Source: HGM13010 sp934527315 (lineage in GTDB: Bacteria; Bacillota; Clostridia; Oscillospirales; Oscillospiraceae). From it: 64,000 nt of DNA. A model generated the notes under the pieces. It was given only the letters and a program-made list of their open reading frames with translations. It did not search any database and had not been told where the DNA came from. Of this stretch, positions 31,291 through 39,865 are shown piece after piece (position 1 is the stretch's first letter; every line of letters starts with the position of its first letter). The position numbers and the translations under genes were made by a program. The DNA lies in contig CAKTAK010000001.1 in NCBI GenBank assembly GCA_934527315.1, positions 1 to 64,000 of the forward strand, given 5' to 3'.

Positions 31291-32823
31291 TTACAGCAGC
31301 GGTGCGAACAGCCGCAGTATTGCATAATAAATGCCGTGCAGCAAACTGAGACCGGATTGCTTTTTCTCTATATCCACAGGATACACCCGGGTGCACCGGG
31401 CTTGCGTCCGGAGGAAATCCTCCTTGGCTTGGTCAACGGCCTTGTTTTTCAAAAACAGACAGGCGTTTTCAAAGTGCAGCGTCAGGCTCCGGTAGTCCAT
31501 ATTGATGGTGCCGACCACGGCGATTTCATCGTCCACCACGCAGATTTTGGAGTGGACAAAGCCGGGGGTGTATTCGTAAATTTTCACGCCTGCGTGGAGC
31601 AGTGCCGGATAATGGGAGCGGGTCAAATCGAACACCATTTTTTTGTCCGGAATGCCCGGGGTCATTATGCGCACGTCCACACCCCGTTTGGCAGCCAGCG
31701 TCAGCGCGGTTTGCATATCCTGGTCAATAATCAGATAAGGGGTCATGATGTACACATACCGCTTGGCGCAGTTAATCATATTCAGATAGACGCTTTCCCC
31801 CAGATATTCATCGTCCAAAGGCGTATCGCCGTAGGGAATGACAAAGCCCTCTGCCTCCACGGCTTTTGTGGGGCGGAAGGGGTCCAGGTTCTTGTCGCTG
31901 TGCCGCAGGGTGTTCCACATTTCCAGAAACAGCAGGGTCATGCCCCAGACACCCTCGCCCTCCAGACGAACCATGTTGTCTTTCCAATGCCCGAACCGCT
32001 CGATGACATTGATGTATTCATCGGCAAAATTGGTGCCGCCGGTGTAGGAAATGTTGCCGTCAATCACGGTGATTTTCCGGTGGTCCCGGTTGTTCATCAC
32101 GGTGGAATAGATGGGAATAAAGGGGTTGAATGCCACGGCTTTGATGCCCTGCTGCTCCAGCTTTTTGGCATACCGGAAAGGCAGGGTGGACACGCTGCCC
32201 ACGTCATCGTAAATCAACCGCACGTCCACCCCCGCTGCGGCTTTTTCCAGCAGAATGTCCAGAATGGTATCCCACATCTGGCCGGGGTGAATGATAAAAT
32301 ACTCCATAAAAATGAAGTGCTCCGCGCTTTTCAGGTCCTCAATCAAGGCTGCAAAGCCCTCTTCGCCCAAAGGAAAGTATTCGGTTTTTGTGTTGGCGTA
32401 AATGGGATATCCCTGCCGCTCCAGATAGCGGCATTGCCCCTCCAGATTATCGTCGTTCAGTTGGTGCATGGTTTGGGTACAATCGGGGGCATAGGACAAA
32501 CAGCGGGTGCGCTCCCGGTTCATCGCCCGAGCCAGTTTCCGTTTCGGCGCTTTGCCGCCGGAAATCAAAAACAGCACACCGCCGATAATGGGGAACTCCA
32601 GAATCGGCACAATCCACGCGAGCTTTACCGCCGGATTGGACCGACCGTTGATGATATAAACCACAGCCAAAAGGCTGAGGAAGGTGAGCAGCACGTTCAC
32701 AATTTTATAGGTGTCGCTGAAGGCATAGGCGGTGTAAATCAGCCATGCAATCTGGGCAACCAGTGCCAGACCGAACAAAAACAGACGGGTGAACACATGG
32801 GTCATCAGCTTTTTAATTTTCAT
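31291..32823 (-). CDS. cls: Cardiolipin synthase, phospholipase D family
   Basis: A 510-residue membrane enzyme. Two N-terminal transmembrane helices form the PLDc_N region (SNPAVKLAWIVPILEFPIIG). Two PLD motifs follow: HRKITVIDGNISYTGGTN and HSKICVVDDEIAVVGTIN. It condenses two phosphatidylglycerols to cardiolipin. ATG 32823 overlaps the stop of the upstream DHHW gene (ATGA) and has GGAGGG nearby, so the two are translationally coupled; this unusual pairing links a phospholipid enzyme to an acyl-transfer system. Confidence 0.93.
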   Translation of the reverse strand: MKIKKLMTHVFTRLFLFGLALVAQIAWLIYTAYAFSDTYKIVNVLLTFLSLLAVVYIINGRSNPAVKLAWIVPILEFPIIGGVLFLISGGKAPKRKLARAMNRERTRCLSYAPDCTQTMHQLNDDNLEGQCRYLERQGYPIYANTKTEYFPLGEEGFAALIEDLKSAEHFIFMEYFIIHPGQMWDTILDILLEKAAAGVDVRLIYDDVGSVSTLPFRYAKKLEQQGIKAVAFNPFIPIYSTVMNNRDHRKITVIDGNISYTGGTNFADEYINVIERFGHWKDNMVRLEGEGVWGMTLLFLEMWNTLRHSDKNLDPFRPTKAVEAEGFVIPYGDTPLDDEYLGESVYLNMINCAKRYVYIMTPYLIIDQDMQTALTLAAKRGVDVRIMTPGIPDKKMVFDLTRSHYPALLHAGVKIYEYTPGFVHSKICVVDDEIAVVGTINMDYRSLTLHFENACLFLKNKAVDQAKEDFLRTQARCTRVYPVDIEKKQSGLSLLHGIYYAILRLFAPLL

Positions 32824-34025
32824 TTGGTGCCCTCCCATTCAGATAAATTGCCGTTTGCACTGCGGCTGAGCAAAGATTCATAGTCTCTGATGCAGATTAC
32901 CACGTCCGGGCGGTAGTCGCGAATGTATTCCGGCAGACTTTTTTCGGTGTAATGCCGCAAATCCAGAGAGCGGGTTTCGTTGAAACTGTAATAGGCCATA
33001 CATTCCACCGCGTTGGTGAAACTGTCTCCGAAAATCAGTGCATTGGGCTTGTCCGGACGATGGGTGTTCAGCCGCGTTTCCGCCACGTCGCCGCCCATGT
33101 AAAAGGTGTACAAGACCGGCTCGGTATCGGTTTCCGGCATGGCATAGACCGATGACGGAACATCATAGCCGTTGTCCTGCCGGGTGAAAGGCAGGTCCTC
33201 CGTGAATCGGGCGGTGAGCAGATGCTCGTCATTGCCCAGAAGACCCAACAGTTTTCGCGTACGGGAGCCCATATAGGGATTGGGGAGCGTTTCGAACTGA
33301 ATGTCGGTGCCTTCCGCCGGAAAATCCAGAGATGCGTTGGAACGGTCATTCACCAGATTCACGGCGCTGCGGTAGGTTTCATAAGCGCCCCGGAGCCCGT
33401 AATGGTTGTCCACCGCGGAGCTGAATTCCGCCGGATGTCCCAGCGCGTCAAATACCTGACCCATATCCACAAAATTGACGTTCTGCTCCTCCATTGCGGC
33501 GGTGAGCGCGGTCAGCTCCAGCTGGGTGTAGGCATTGCGGTTGTAGAGATAATTGGGGTAATCCGCTGCATGATATGCATATTGGCAGGGAACAGCTACA
33601 TAGCAGTAGGTTCCGCCATAGGATTCCACCAGAGCCTGCACAGCGGCGTTGTCTGCGGCAACTTCCCGCGCCAGCTGTTCCACCATGGCAGGGTCCACGG
33701 TTTCCGGCTGCAGATAGGGCAGGAGAATGTCATCGGTCACCACCACGTCATTGATGACCGGACGGTGGAACAGATGCAAATCGCACCAAGTAGAGGCTTT
33801 CAGCATTTGGGTGCGCCCGGCGGCATAATCGCAGAACATGGTTTCCAAATCGTTGAAAACCTTGCCGCTGAGAATTGTTTCCGGAGAAATTTCCGGAAAT
33901 TCGGAAAGATTGCGGTTTTCATAATAAGAATACTGCTGCTTGGGCAGGAGTATGGTGGCAATCATCAGCCCGAACAAGGTTGCGGAGAACAGTACTGCCA
34001 TCAGAATTTCAGAAACACGTTTCAT
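32820..34025 (-). CDS. DHHW/AlgJ-like SGNH-type protein of an O-acyltransfer system
   Basis: A 401-residue protein with an N-terminal membrane anchor (VLFSATLFGLMIATILL) and an extracytoplasmic domain. The segments NRNLSEFPEISPETILSGKV, VDNHYGLRGAYETY and IFGDSFTNAVECMAYYSFNE match the DHHW family, related to AlgJ/AlgX and commonly paired with MBOAT proteins. The family's DHH motif reads DNH here. It probably receives acyl groups exported by the MBOAT protein encoded 12 bases upstream and transfers them to an envelope glycan. Confidence 0.85.
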   Translation of the reverse strand: MKRVSEILMAVLFSATLFGLMIATILLPKQQYSYYENRNLSEFPEISPETILSGKVFNDLETMFCDYAAGRTQMLKASTWCDLHLFHRPVINDVVVTDDILLPYLQPETVDPAMVEQLAREVAADNAAVQALVESYGGTYCYVAVPCQYAYHAADYPNYLYNRNAYTQLELTALTAAMEEQNVNFVDMGQVFDALGHPAEFSSAVDNHYGLRGAYETYRSAVNLVNDRSNASLDFPAEGTDIQFETLPNPYMGSRTRKLLGLLGNDEHLLTARFTEDLPFTRQDNGYDVPSSVYAMPETDTEPVLYTFYMGGDVAETRLNTHRPDKPNALIFGDSFTNAVECMAYYSFNETRSLDLRHYTEKSLPEYIRDYRPDVVICIRDYESLLSRSANGNLSEWEGTK

Positions 34026-34037
34026 AGCAGCACCTCC

Positions 34038-35450
34038 TTAAAATCGGAAATAAATGAACGGGTTGAAGGAACCGGTGACCAGCTTGCCGTAAGCCAGAAT
34101 CAGCAGCGCCATGGCAGCCAGTTTGGGAAACCAGACCAACGCGGTCTGGGCACCGGCGGTGGCTCTGTTTTGCAGCCGCATTTCCGCCCATTGCCGGACC
34201 GGCAGCGCCGCAATGCAGCAGCAGAGAAGTTCCGGCCAGTATTCCAGCAGATAATAGACGGCGTTTCCGTCTGTGAGAACGCCGCTGCTGCCGAACATGG
34301 CATCGAAGTATGCCAGTGCGGCGGATAGGGTATCGGCCCGGAACAGCACCCAACTGAACAAGACCAGAATCATGGTATAAAGGTGCCGGAGCAGCCGCGG
34401 AAATCGCTCCAGATAGGTGCCCCAGAGAAATTTTTCCCCGATGAGCAGCAGGAAAAACCAAAGACCCCAGCAGATGAAATTCCAGCTGGCACCGTGCCAC
34501 AGACCGGTGAGGAACCAGACCGCAAACAGATTGAAAATATTCCGCGCCCGGGAGCAGCGGTTGCCGCCCAGTGGGATATAGACGTAATCCCGGAACCAAC
34601 TGGACAGAGAAATATGCCACCGGCGCCAGAACTCCGTGATACTCTCGGAAACATAGGGGTAGTTGAAGTTTTCCAGAAAATGAAAGCCGAACATCCGGCC
34701 CAGACCGATGGCCATGTCGGAATATGCGGAGAAATCAAAGTAAATCTGGAACGTATAGGCGGCAGCGCCCAACCATGCAAAGGCAACGGAGGGATTTGCT
34801 GTGCCGAAAGCGGCATCGGCAACGGTGGCAACGCCGTTTGCCAGCAGCATTTTCTTACCCAAACCGAAGAGAAACCGCACGGCACCGGCGGAAAATTCGG
34901 AAACGGATTCTTCCCGGCTGTCAATTTCCTCGGCCACGGTGGTGTATCGGACAATGGGACCGGCAACAAGCTGAGGGAAAAAGGAGATGTAAAGAGCCAC
35001 TTTCAGAATGTTCTTCTGCACGGCGGCGTCTCCTCGGTAGACGTCAATGACGTAACTGAGCCCCTGAAAGGTAAAAAAGGAAATGCCGATGGGGAGCACC
35101 ACTTGGGGTACCGGAACGGCGGGGATCATGGCATGGAGCATGGAGCCGAAGAACCCGGCATATTTGAACCACCCCAGCAATGCCAGACCCAGAACCACGG
35201 CGGCAACGGCGCCCAACTTTCGAACGTTCGGGGAATGGGCTGGACCTGCCAGCAATCCGCAGACGTAGTTGATGCCGACGGAAAGGAGCATGAGCAGCAG
35301 AAATTTGGGCCCGCCGCAGGCATAAAATGCCAGACTGAACCCCAAAAGAATCAGATTTCTGAAACTGCGGCACCGACCGGGGACAATGAAATAGCAAGCC
35401 AGTAGGATTGGCAGGAAAAACAATAAAAAGCTGACGCTGCTGAAAACCAT
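34038..35450 (-). CDS. MBOAT family O-acyltransferase (AlgI/DltB-like)
   Basis: A 470-residue polytopic membrane protein with about 11 hydrophobic helices. It has the MBOAT landmarks ISFFTFQGLSYVIDVYRG, SITEFWRRWHISLSSWFRDY, YIPLGGN and the catalytic His in GLWHGASWNFICWG. It exports acyl groups from acyl-CoA across the membrane for O-acetylation of a surface polymer. First gene of the MBOAT-DHHW-cls operon; GGGAG lies 10 bases before ATG 35450. Confidence 0.92.
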   Translation of the reverse strand: MVFSSVSFLLFFLPILLACYFIVPGRCRSFRNLILLGFSLAFYACGGPKFLLLMLLSVGINYVCGLLAGPAHSPNVRKLGAVAAVVLGLALLGWFKYAGFFGSMLHAMIPAVPVPQVVLPIGISFFTFQGLSYVIDVYRGDAAVQKNILKVALYISFFPQLVAGPIVRYTTVAEEIDSREESVSEFSAGAVRFLFGLGKKMLLANGVATVADAAFGTANPSVAFAWLGAAAYTFQIYFDFSAYSDMAIGLGRMFGFHFLENFNYPYVSESITEFWRRWHISLSSWFRDYVYIPLGGNRCSRARNIFNLFAVWFLTGLWHGASWNFICWGLWFFLLLIGEKFLWGTYLERFPRLLRHLYTMILVLFSWVLFRADTLSAALAYFDAMFGSSGVLTDGNAVYYLLEYWPELLCCCIAALPVRQWAEMRLQNRATAGAQTALVWFPKLAAMALLILAYGKLVTGSFNPFIYFRF

Positions 35451-35558
35451 AGTTGGATACTCCCGAAAGATGTACTAAAAGAATATAATACAATAGAATA
35501 CCATTTTTTAGGCGGAAATACAAGGGAGCAGCAGGAAAGAGACGCCCAAATCAAAAAG

Positions 35559-35588
35559 GACCGGGCGCCGCATTTGCGGTGCCCGGTC
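35559..35588. terminator. Terminator after groESL
   Basis: Stem GACCGGGCGCCGCA/TGCGGTGCCCGGTC with a 2-base centre; T-run on the reverse strand (AAAAA at 35553-35557). Also AAAAAA beyond the other end. Confidence 0.85.
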
Positions 35589-35616
35589 GATGAAAAAAGA
35601 GGTTCGGAGATTCGAA

Positions 35617-37248
35617 TCAGTACATGCCCATGCCGCCCATGTCAGGTGCAGCGGGAGCAGCAGTGGGAGGCGTGGGGATATCGGCAACCAGAGACTCGGT
35701 GGTCAGGGTTACAGATGCCACAGATGCAGCATTCTCGATTGCGCTGCGGCAAACCTTGGTCGGGTCCACAATGCCCATAGCAATCATATCGCCGTAGCTG
35801 TCGGTAGCAGCGTCGTAACCATAGGTCACGCTGCGGCTGCGTTTGACTTTATCCAGAACCACAGCGCCTTCCACGCCGGCATTGAATGCAATCTGGCAGA
35901 TGGGAGCGGTCAGAGCCTTTGCAATGATCATTGCACCGGTCTTCTCATCACCGGTCAGACCGGAGGCTACGGACTCGGCAGCCTTTGCTGCGTTCACGTA
36001 AGCGCTGCCGCCGCCGGCGACAATGCCCTCTTCCACAGCTGCGCGGGTTGCGTTCAGAGCGTCCTCAATGCGCAGTTTCTTCTCCTGCATCTCGGTCTCG
36101 GTTGCAGCGCCGACTTTAATCACAGCCACACCGCCGGACAGCTTTGCCAGACGCTCCTGCAGCTTTTCCTTATCGTACTCGGAAGTGGTGACTTCCATTT
36201 CCTTGGTAATCTGTGCCACGCGGGCTGCGATGGCCTGCTTGGAGCCCTTGCCGTCTACAATGGTGGTGGTTTCTTTGGTCACCTTCACCTGACGTGCCTG
36301 ACCCAGCTGGTCCAGGGTGGTAGCGTTCAGCTCCATGCCCAGATCCTTGGAAATCACTTCGCCCTGGGTCAGGATTGCGATATCCTGCAGCATCTCTTTC
36401 CGACGGTCGCCAAAACCGGGAGCCTTCACGCAGCAGACGTTCAGAGTGCCGCGCAGCTTGTTCAGAATCAGAGTTGCCAGAGCCTCGCCGTCCACATCTT
36501 CAGCAATGATGACCAGTTTCTTCTTGGTCTTCAGCACCTGCTCCAGAACGGGCAGAATGTCCTGAATGTTGGAAATGGTCTGGTCGGTAATCAGCAGGAG
36601 GGCATCGTCCATGTCAGCCACCATCTTCTCGGTGTCGGTGGCCATGTAGGGGCTGATAAAGCCGCGGTCGAACTGCATGCCTTCCACAACCTCGGAGTAG
36701 GTCTCTGCGGTGCGGGATTCCTCAATGGTAATCACGCCGTTGCGGCCGACCTTTTCCATCGCCTCGGCAATCAGCTTACCGATGTTCTCGTCGCTGGAGG
36801 AAACAGTGCCCACGCGGGCAATGTCGCTGGTGCCGGAAACGGGCTGGCTGTTGTTGCGGATTGCGGTCACGGCAGCCTCGGTAGCCTTGCTGATGCCCTT
36901 GCGCATGACCATGGGGTTTGCACCGGCAGCCAGATTCTTCAGACCTTCGTTGATCATAGCCTGCGCCAGAATGGTTGCGGAAGTGGTACCGTCGCCGGCC
37001 ACATCGTTGGTCTTGGTGGACACTTCGCGAATCAGCTGAGCGCCCATGTTTTCAAACGGGTCTTCCAGCTCGATTTCCTTTGCAATGGTCACGCCGTCAT
37101 TGGTGATCAGGGGAGCGCCGTATGCTCTTGCCAGCACCACGTTGCGGCCCTTGGGTCCCAGAGTGATTTTAACGGTATCTGCCAGCTGGTTGATACCGGA
37201 TTCCAGTTTTTTCCGTGCGTCTTCGCCGTAAACGATCTGTTTAGCCAT
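35617..37248 (-). CDS. groEL: 60 kDa chaperonin GroEL
   Basis: A 543-residue GroEL subunit with ATP-binding KITLGPKGRNVVL and DVAGDGTTSATILAQ, equatorial EEGIVAGGGSAYVNA, and the glycine/methionine C-terminal tail (DMGGMGMY). It forms the double-ring folding chamber with GroES. It lies 41 bases after groES and belongs to the same CIRCE-controlled transcript. No anomalies. Confidence 0.99.
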   Translation of the reverse strand: MAKQIVYGEDARKKLESGINQLADTVKITLGPKGRNVVLARAYGAPLITNDGVTIAKEIELEDPFENMGAQLIREVSTKTNDVAGDGTTSATILAQAMINEGLKNLAAGANPMVMRKGISKATEAAVTAIRNNSQPVSGTSDIARVGTVSSSDENIGKLIAEAMEKVGRNGVITIEESRTAETYSEVVEGMQFDRGFISPYMATDTEKMVADMDDALLLITDQTISNIQDILPVLEQVLKTKKKLVIIAEDVDGEALATLILNKLRGTLNVCCVKAPGFGDRRKEMLQDIAILTQGEVISKDLGMELNATTLDQLGQARQVKVTKETTTIVDGKGSKQAIAARVAQITKEMEVTTSEYDKEKLQERLAKLSGGVAVIKVGAATETEMQEKKLRIEDALNATRAAVEEGIVAGGGSAYVNAAKAAESVASGLTGDEKTGAMIIAKALTAPICQIAFNAGVEGAVVLDKVKRSRSVTYGYDAATDSYGDMIAMGIVDPTKVCRSAIENAASVASVTLTTESLVADIPTPPTAAPAAPDMGGMGMY

Positions 37249-37289
37249 AATAAAAATTGCCTCCTATATAAAGCTCAGTTGCGGTAAAA

Positions 37290-37577
37290 TTACTCTTCTG
37301 CGATTGCCAGAATATCGGCCTGCTTGACAATCAGATATTCCTCGCCGTCCACCTTCACGTTGGTGCCGGAGTACTTGCCGGTGATGACCTTCTGGCCCTG
37401 CTTGACTTCCATCTTGATTTCCTTGCCGTCAACCACACCGCCGGGGCCGACTTCAATGACTTCGAAGATTTCGGGCTTTTCCTGTGCGGCAGAGGAGAGA
37501 ATCAGACCGCTCTTGGTCTTCTCTTCTGCTTTGACCTGTTTCAGAACAACACGGTCTGCCAAAGGTTTCAATTTCAT
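37290..37577 (-). CDS. groES: 10 kDa co-chaperonin GroES
   Basis: A 95-residue GroES: LKPLADRVVLKQVKAEEKTK, the mobile loop TKSGLILSSAAQEKPE, and GEEYLIVKQADILAI at the C-terminus. It caps the GroEL ring. First gene of the heat-shock operon. Confidence 0.99.
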   Translation of the reverse strand: MKLKPLADRVVLKQVKAEEKTKSGLILSSAAQEKPEIFEVIEVGPGGVVDGKEIKMEVKQGQKVITGKYSGTNVKVDGEEYLIVKQADILAIAEE

Positions 37578-37619
37578 GATATATGCCTCCTAAAATTATA
37601 TACAAAAAAACAACCGGAT

Positions 37620-37646
37620 TTGGCACTCTAAACTTCCGAGTGCTAA
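37620..37646. promoter_or_regulatory. CIRCE element (HrcA operator)
   Basis: TTGGCACTC-N9-GAGTGCTAA, one mismatch in the left arm from the consensus TTAGCACTC-N9-GAGTGCTAA. It lies just downstream of the groES promoter, so HrcA represses the operon in the absence of heat stress. Confidence 0.95.
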
Positions 37647-37657
37647 TCACAGTTGCT

Positions 37658-37686
37658 ATAATAGCGCAATGCAGTTGAATAATCAA
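37658..37686 (-). promoter_or_regulatory. Promoter of groESL
   Basis: Reverse strand TTGATT (37686-37681), 17-base spacer, TATTAT (37663-37658), immediately before CIRCE. Confidence 0.8.
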
Positions 37687-37746
37687 GAGGAAATTTTAAA
37701 ATTCACAACTTTTTCATAAAGATTGCATTCCTAAGGTCAGAAGAGC

Positions 37747-37774
37747 AAAAAAAGGAACCGGAAACCCGGTTCCT
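37747..37774 (-). terminator. Terminator after lipid kinase gene
   Basis: Reverse strand stem AGGAACCGG/CCGGTTCCT followed by seven T residues, just downstream of the stop at 37784. Confidence 0.88.
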
Positions 37775-37783
37775 AAGAACAAT

Positions 37784-38731
37784 TCAGCCGATTTCGACCG
37801 TAGAACAGCTGGATTCAGTTTGAAAGTATTTCATGCCCTTGGGGTGCAGGAACCGCAATCCGCCGGGCAAAAGCTGCATTTCGGCATGGGTGGTGGTCAT
37901 TGCCTCGCCGTCCAGATTGACGAGAAACTCCTGCCGGGCATCAATGACCAGACGGTCTGTCTGCAGGTGGGTGATGTATTTGGAAAACCGGGCATATTCC
38001 CCTCTGCCGTACTGCAAAAACAGTCTGGGGAACTGCAGACGGCTCAAGCCGCGAATCAGCAGCACGTCCAGAATTCCGTCATTGGCTCTTGCCTCCGGAA
38101 CGGGGTTAAAGCTGCCGCCGTACCACGTGCCGTTGCACACGCACAGACAGTTCACCGGACCGGAAAAGGTCTGACCGTTTACGGTGATGGTCAGGTCATC
38201 GGTAATCTGCCGGCAGAAATTCACCACGGCGGAGAGCATATAGGCGCCCTTGCCCCGACCGATGATGGGCACGTTGTCGAATTCATGCACACCGGTGCCC
38301 ACCCGACCGTCCACACCGATGCAGGCAATGTTCAGACTGTATCGGTCATTGATCCGAATGATGTCCAAGGGAGAAATTTCTCCGTCAATCAGGGCATTCA
38401 TATTCAAAAACCGGTCTTTTTCGTCGCCGAAGAGCTTGACGAAGTCATTGCCGGTGCCGCAGGGGAAACAGGTCATGCAGACATTTTCCAAACCGGCGCA
38501 GGCGCTGGCGCACTCGTTGATGGTGCCGTCTCCGCCGCAGGCATACACCCGCAGGTCGGACTCCGTGGCGGCGTCCTTCTGAATTTTCCGGCAGGCGTCC
38601 ATAGGCGCTTGGGTGACGTACACCTCATAGGGCTCGCTGCGGTAGGCAAAGGCCTGCTGAATCAAGGAGGTCACAAAGGTGACCCGGTTTCCCTGCCGGG
38701 CAGCAGGATTGACAATGAACAGGTGCTTCAA
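37784..38731 (-). CDS. Diacylglycerol kinase-family lipid kinase (DagK/YegS-like)
   Basis: A 315-residue soluble lipid kinase. Its start is LKHLFIVNPAARQGN, the nucleotide loop is YACGGDGTINECASA, and FPCGTGNDFVKLF and the C-terminal LVNLDGEAM match the DAGK catalytic family. It phosphorylates diacylglycerol to phosphatidate, recycling lipid from lipoteichoic acid synthesis. TTG 38731 is chosen because AAGGAGGGGAGC precedes it, 14 bases after the methyltransferase stop. Some YegS-like members use other lipids. Confidence 0.9.
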   Translation of the reverse strand: MKHLFIVNPAARQGNRVTFVTSLIQQAFAYRSEPYEVYVTQAPMDACRKIQKDAATESDLRVYACGGDGTINECASACAGLENVCMTCFPCGTGNDFVKLFGDEKDRFLNMNALIDGEISPLDIIRINDRYSLNIACIGVDGRVGTGVHEFDNVPIIGRGKGAYMLSAVVNFCRQITDDLTITVNGQTFSGPVNCLCVCNGTWYGGSFNPVPEARANDGILDVLLIRGLSRLQFPRLFLQYGRGEYARFSKYITHLQTDRLVIDARQEFLVNLDGEAMTTTHAEMQLLPGGLRFLHPKGMKYFQTESSCSTVEIG

Positions 38732-38744
38732 GGAGCTCCCCTCC

Positions 38745-39854
38745 TTAACGGTACATGAACAGGTCACACTTGATGGTGCCGTTGTAAAGTTTCCGTTTTT
38801 TGTTTGCGGTCTGGCCAAAGCTGCGCTCGAACTCCGTATGAGAGCTGAGCAGATACAGCTGCCAGCCGCTGGTCTGACGGAATGCCTGACCGAACCGCAC
38901 ATACAGCTGCTCGGCCTCCCGTTTTTCCATCAGCCGCTCGCCGTAGGGCGGGTTGGTGACGATCACGCCCCGTTCGGTGTTCCGGTCGAACTGAGTGGCG
39001 TCTGCCACGGCGAACTGAATGCAATCGTCCACACCGGCCCGCTTGGCATTGGCTTTCGCCATTTCCACGGCTTTGGGGTCGATGTCCGAGGCGAAGATAT
39101 GGTACTCGCCGGAAAATTCCCGGGCCCGGGCCTCATCAATGGCCTGCTGCCAGATGCCCTTGTCCAGCCAATCCCATTTCTCTGCGGAGAAATGACGGTT
39201 GATGCCGGGGGCGCGGTTTTTTGCAGCCAATGCAGCCTCGATGGCAATGGTGCCGCTGCCGCAGAAGGGGTCGCAGAAGTCGCCCCGGCCCCGATAGCCG
39301 GCAATGTCCACCATGGCGGCGGCCAGCGTTTCCCGCAGGGGTGCGGCCACGTGGGCGGGACGGTAGCCACGCTTGAACAGACCGGTGCCGGTGGTATCCA
39401 GATACAGCACTGCCTGGTCCTTCATAATGGCGAACTGAATCTGATACAGCGGGCCGTCTTCCGGCAGCCAGGGCTGATGATATTTTGCGGCCAAACGATC
39501 GGCCACGGCTTTTTTAATGATTTTCTGGCAGTCCGGTACGGAGTGCAGGGCACTGTCCAGACTGTATCCCTTGACCGGGAATGCACCGTTTTTGGGGATA
39601 TAACGCTCCCAAGGCAGGGCCTTGGTGCCCTCAAACAGCTCGTCAAAGGTGCGGGCGGAAAACCGGCCCATCACCAGCAAAACGCGCTCGCCGAACCGGC
39701 TGCGGACGTTTGCCCGGGCAAGACCGGCCTCATCGGTGGTAAAGTAAACCCGGCCGTTTTCCGGACGGACGTTTTCCATCTGCATGTGACGCAGCTCGTT
39801 GCCTACCAGCCCTTCCAGACCGAACAGGCAGGGAATGCATAATTCAAGTTTCAA
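38745..39854 (-). CDS. THUMP-domain class I RNA methyltransferase (RlmL/YpsC-like)
   Basis: A 369-residue methyltransferase: N-terminal ferredoxin-like/THUMP region (residues 1-165), SAM site FCDPFCGSGTIAIEAAL near 195, and the N6-adenine or N2-guanine catalytic motif TNPPYGER. It resembles YpsC and the RlmL N-terminal half and probably methylates 23S rRNA guanine. The stop codon lies 13 bases before the lipid kinase start, so the genes form one operon with dacF upstream. Confidence 0.9.
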   Translation of the reverse strand: MKLELCIPCLFGLEGLVGNELRHMQMENVRPENGRVYFTTDEAGLARANVRSRFGERVLLVMGRFSARTFDELFEGTKALPWERYIPKNGAFPVKGYSLDSALHSVPDCQKIIKKAVADRLAAKYHQPWLPEDGPLYQIQFAIMKDQAVLYLDTTGTGLFKRGYRPAHVAAPLRETLAAAMVDIAGYRGRGDFCDPFCGSGTIAIEAALAAKNRAPGINRHFSAEKWDWLDKGIWQQAIDEARAREFSGEYHIFASDIDPKAVEMAKANAKRAGVDDCIQFAVADATQFDRNTERGVIVTNPPYGERLMEKREAEQLYVRFGQAFRQTSGWQLYLLSSHTEFERSFGQTANKKRKLYNGTIKCDLFMYR

Positions 39855-39865
39855 TCTCTTTCTCC

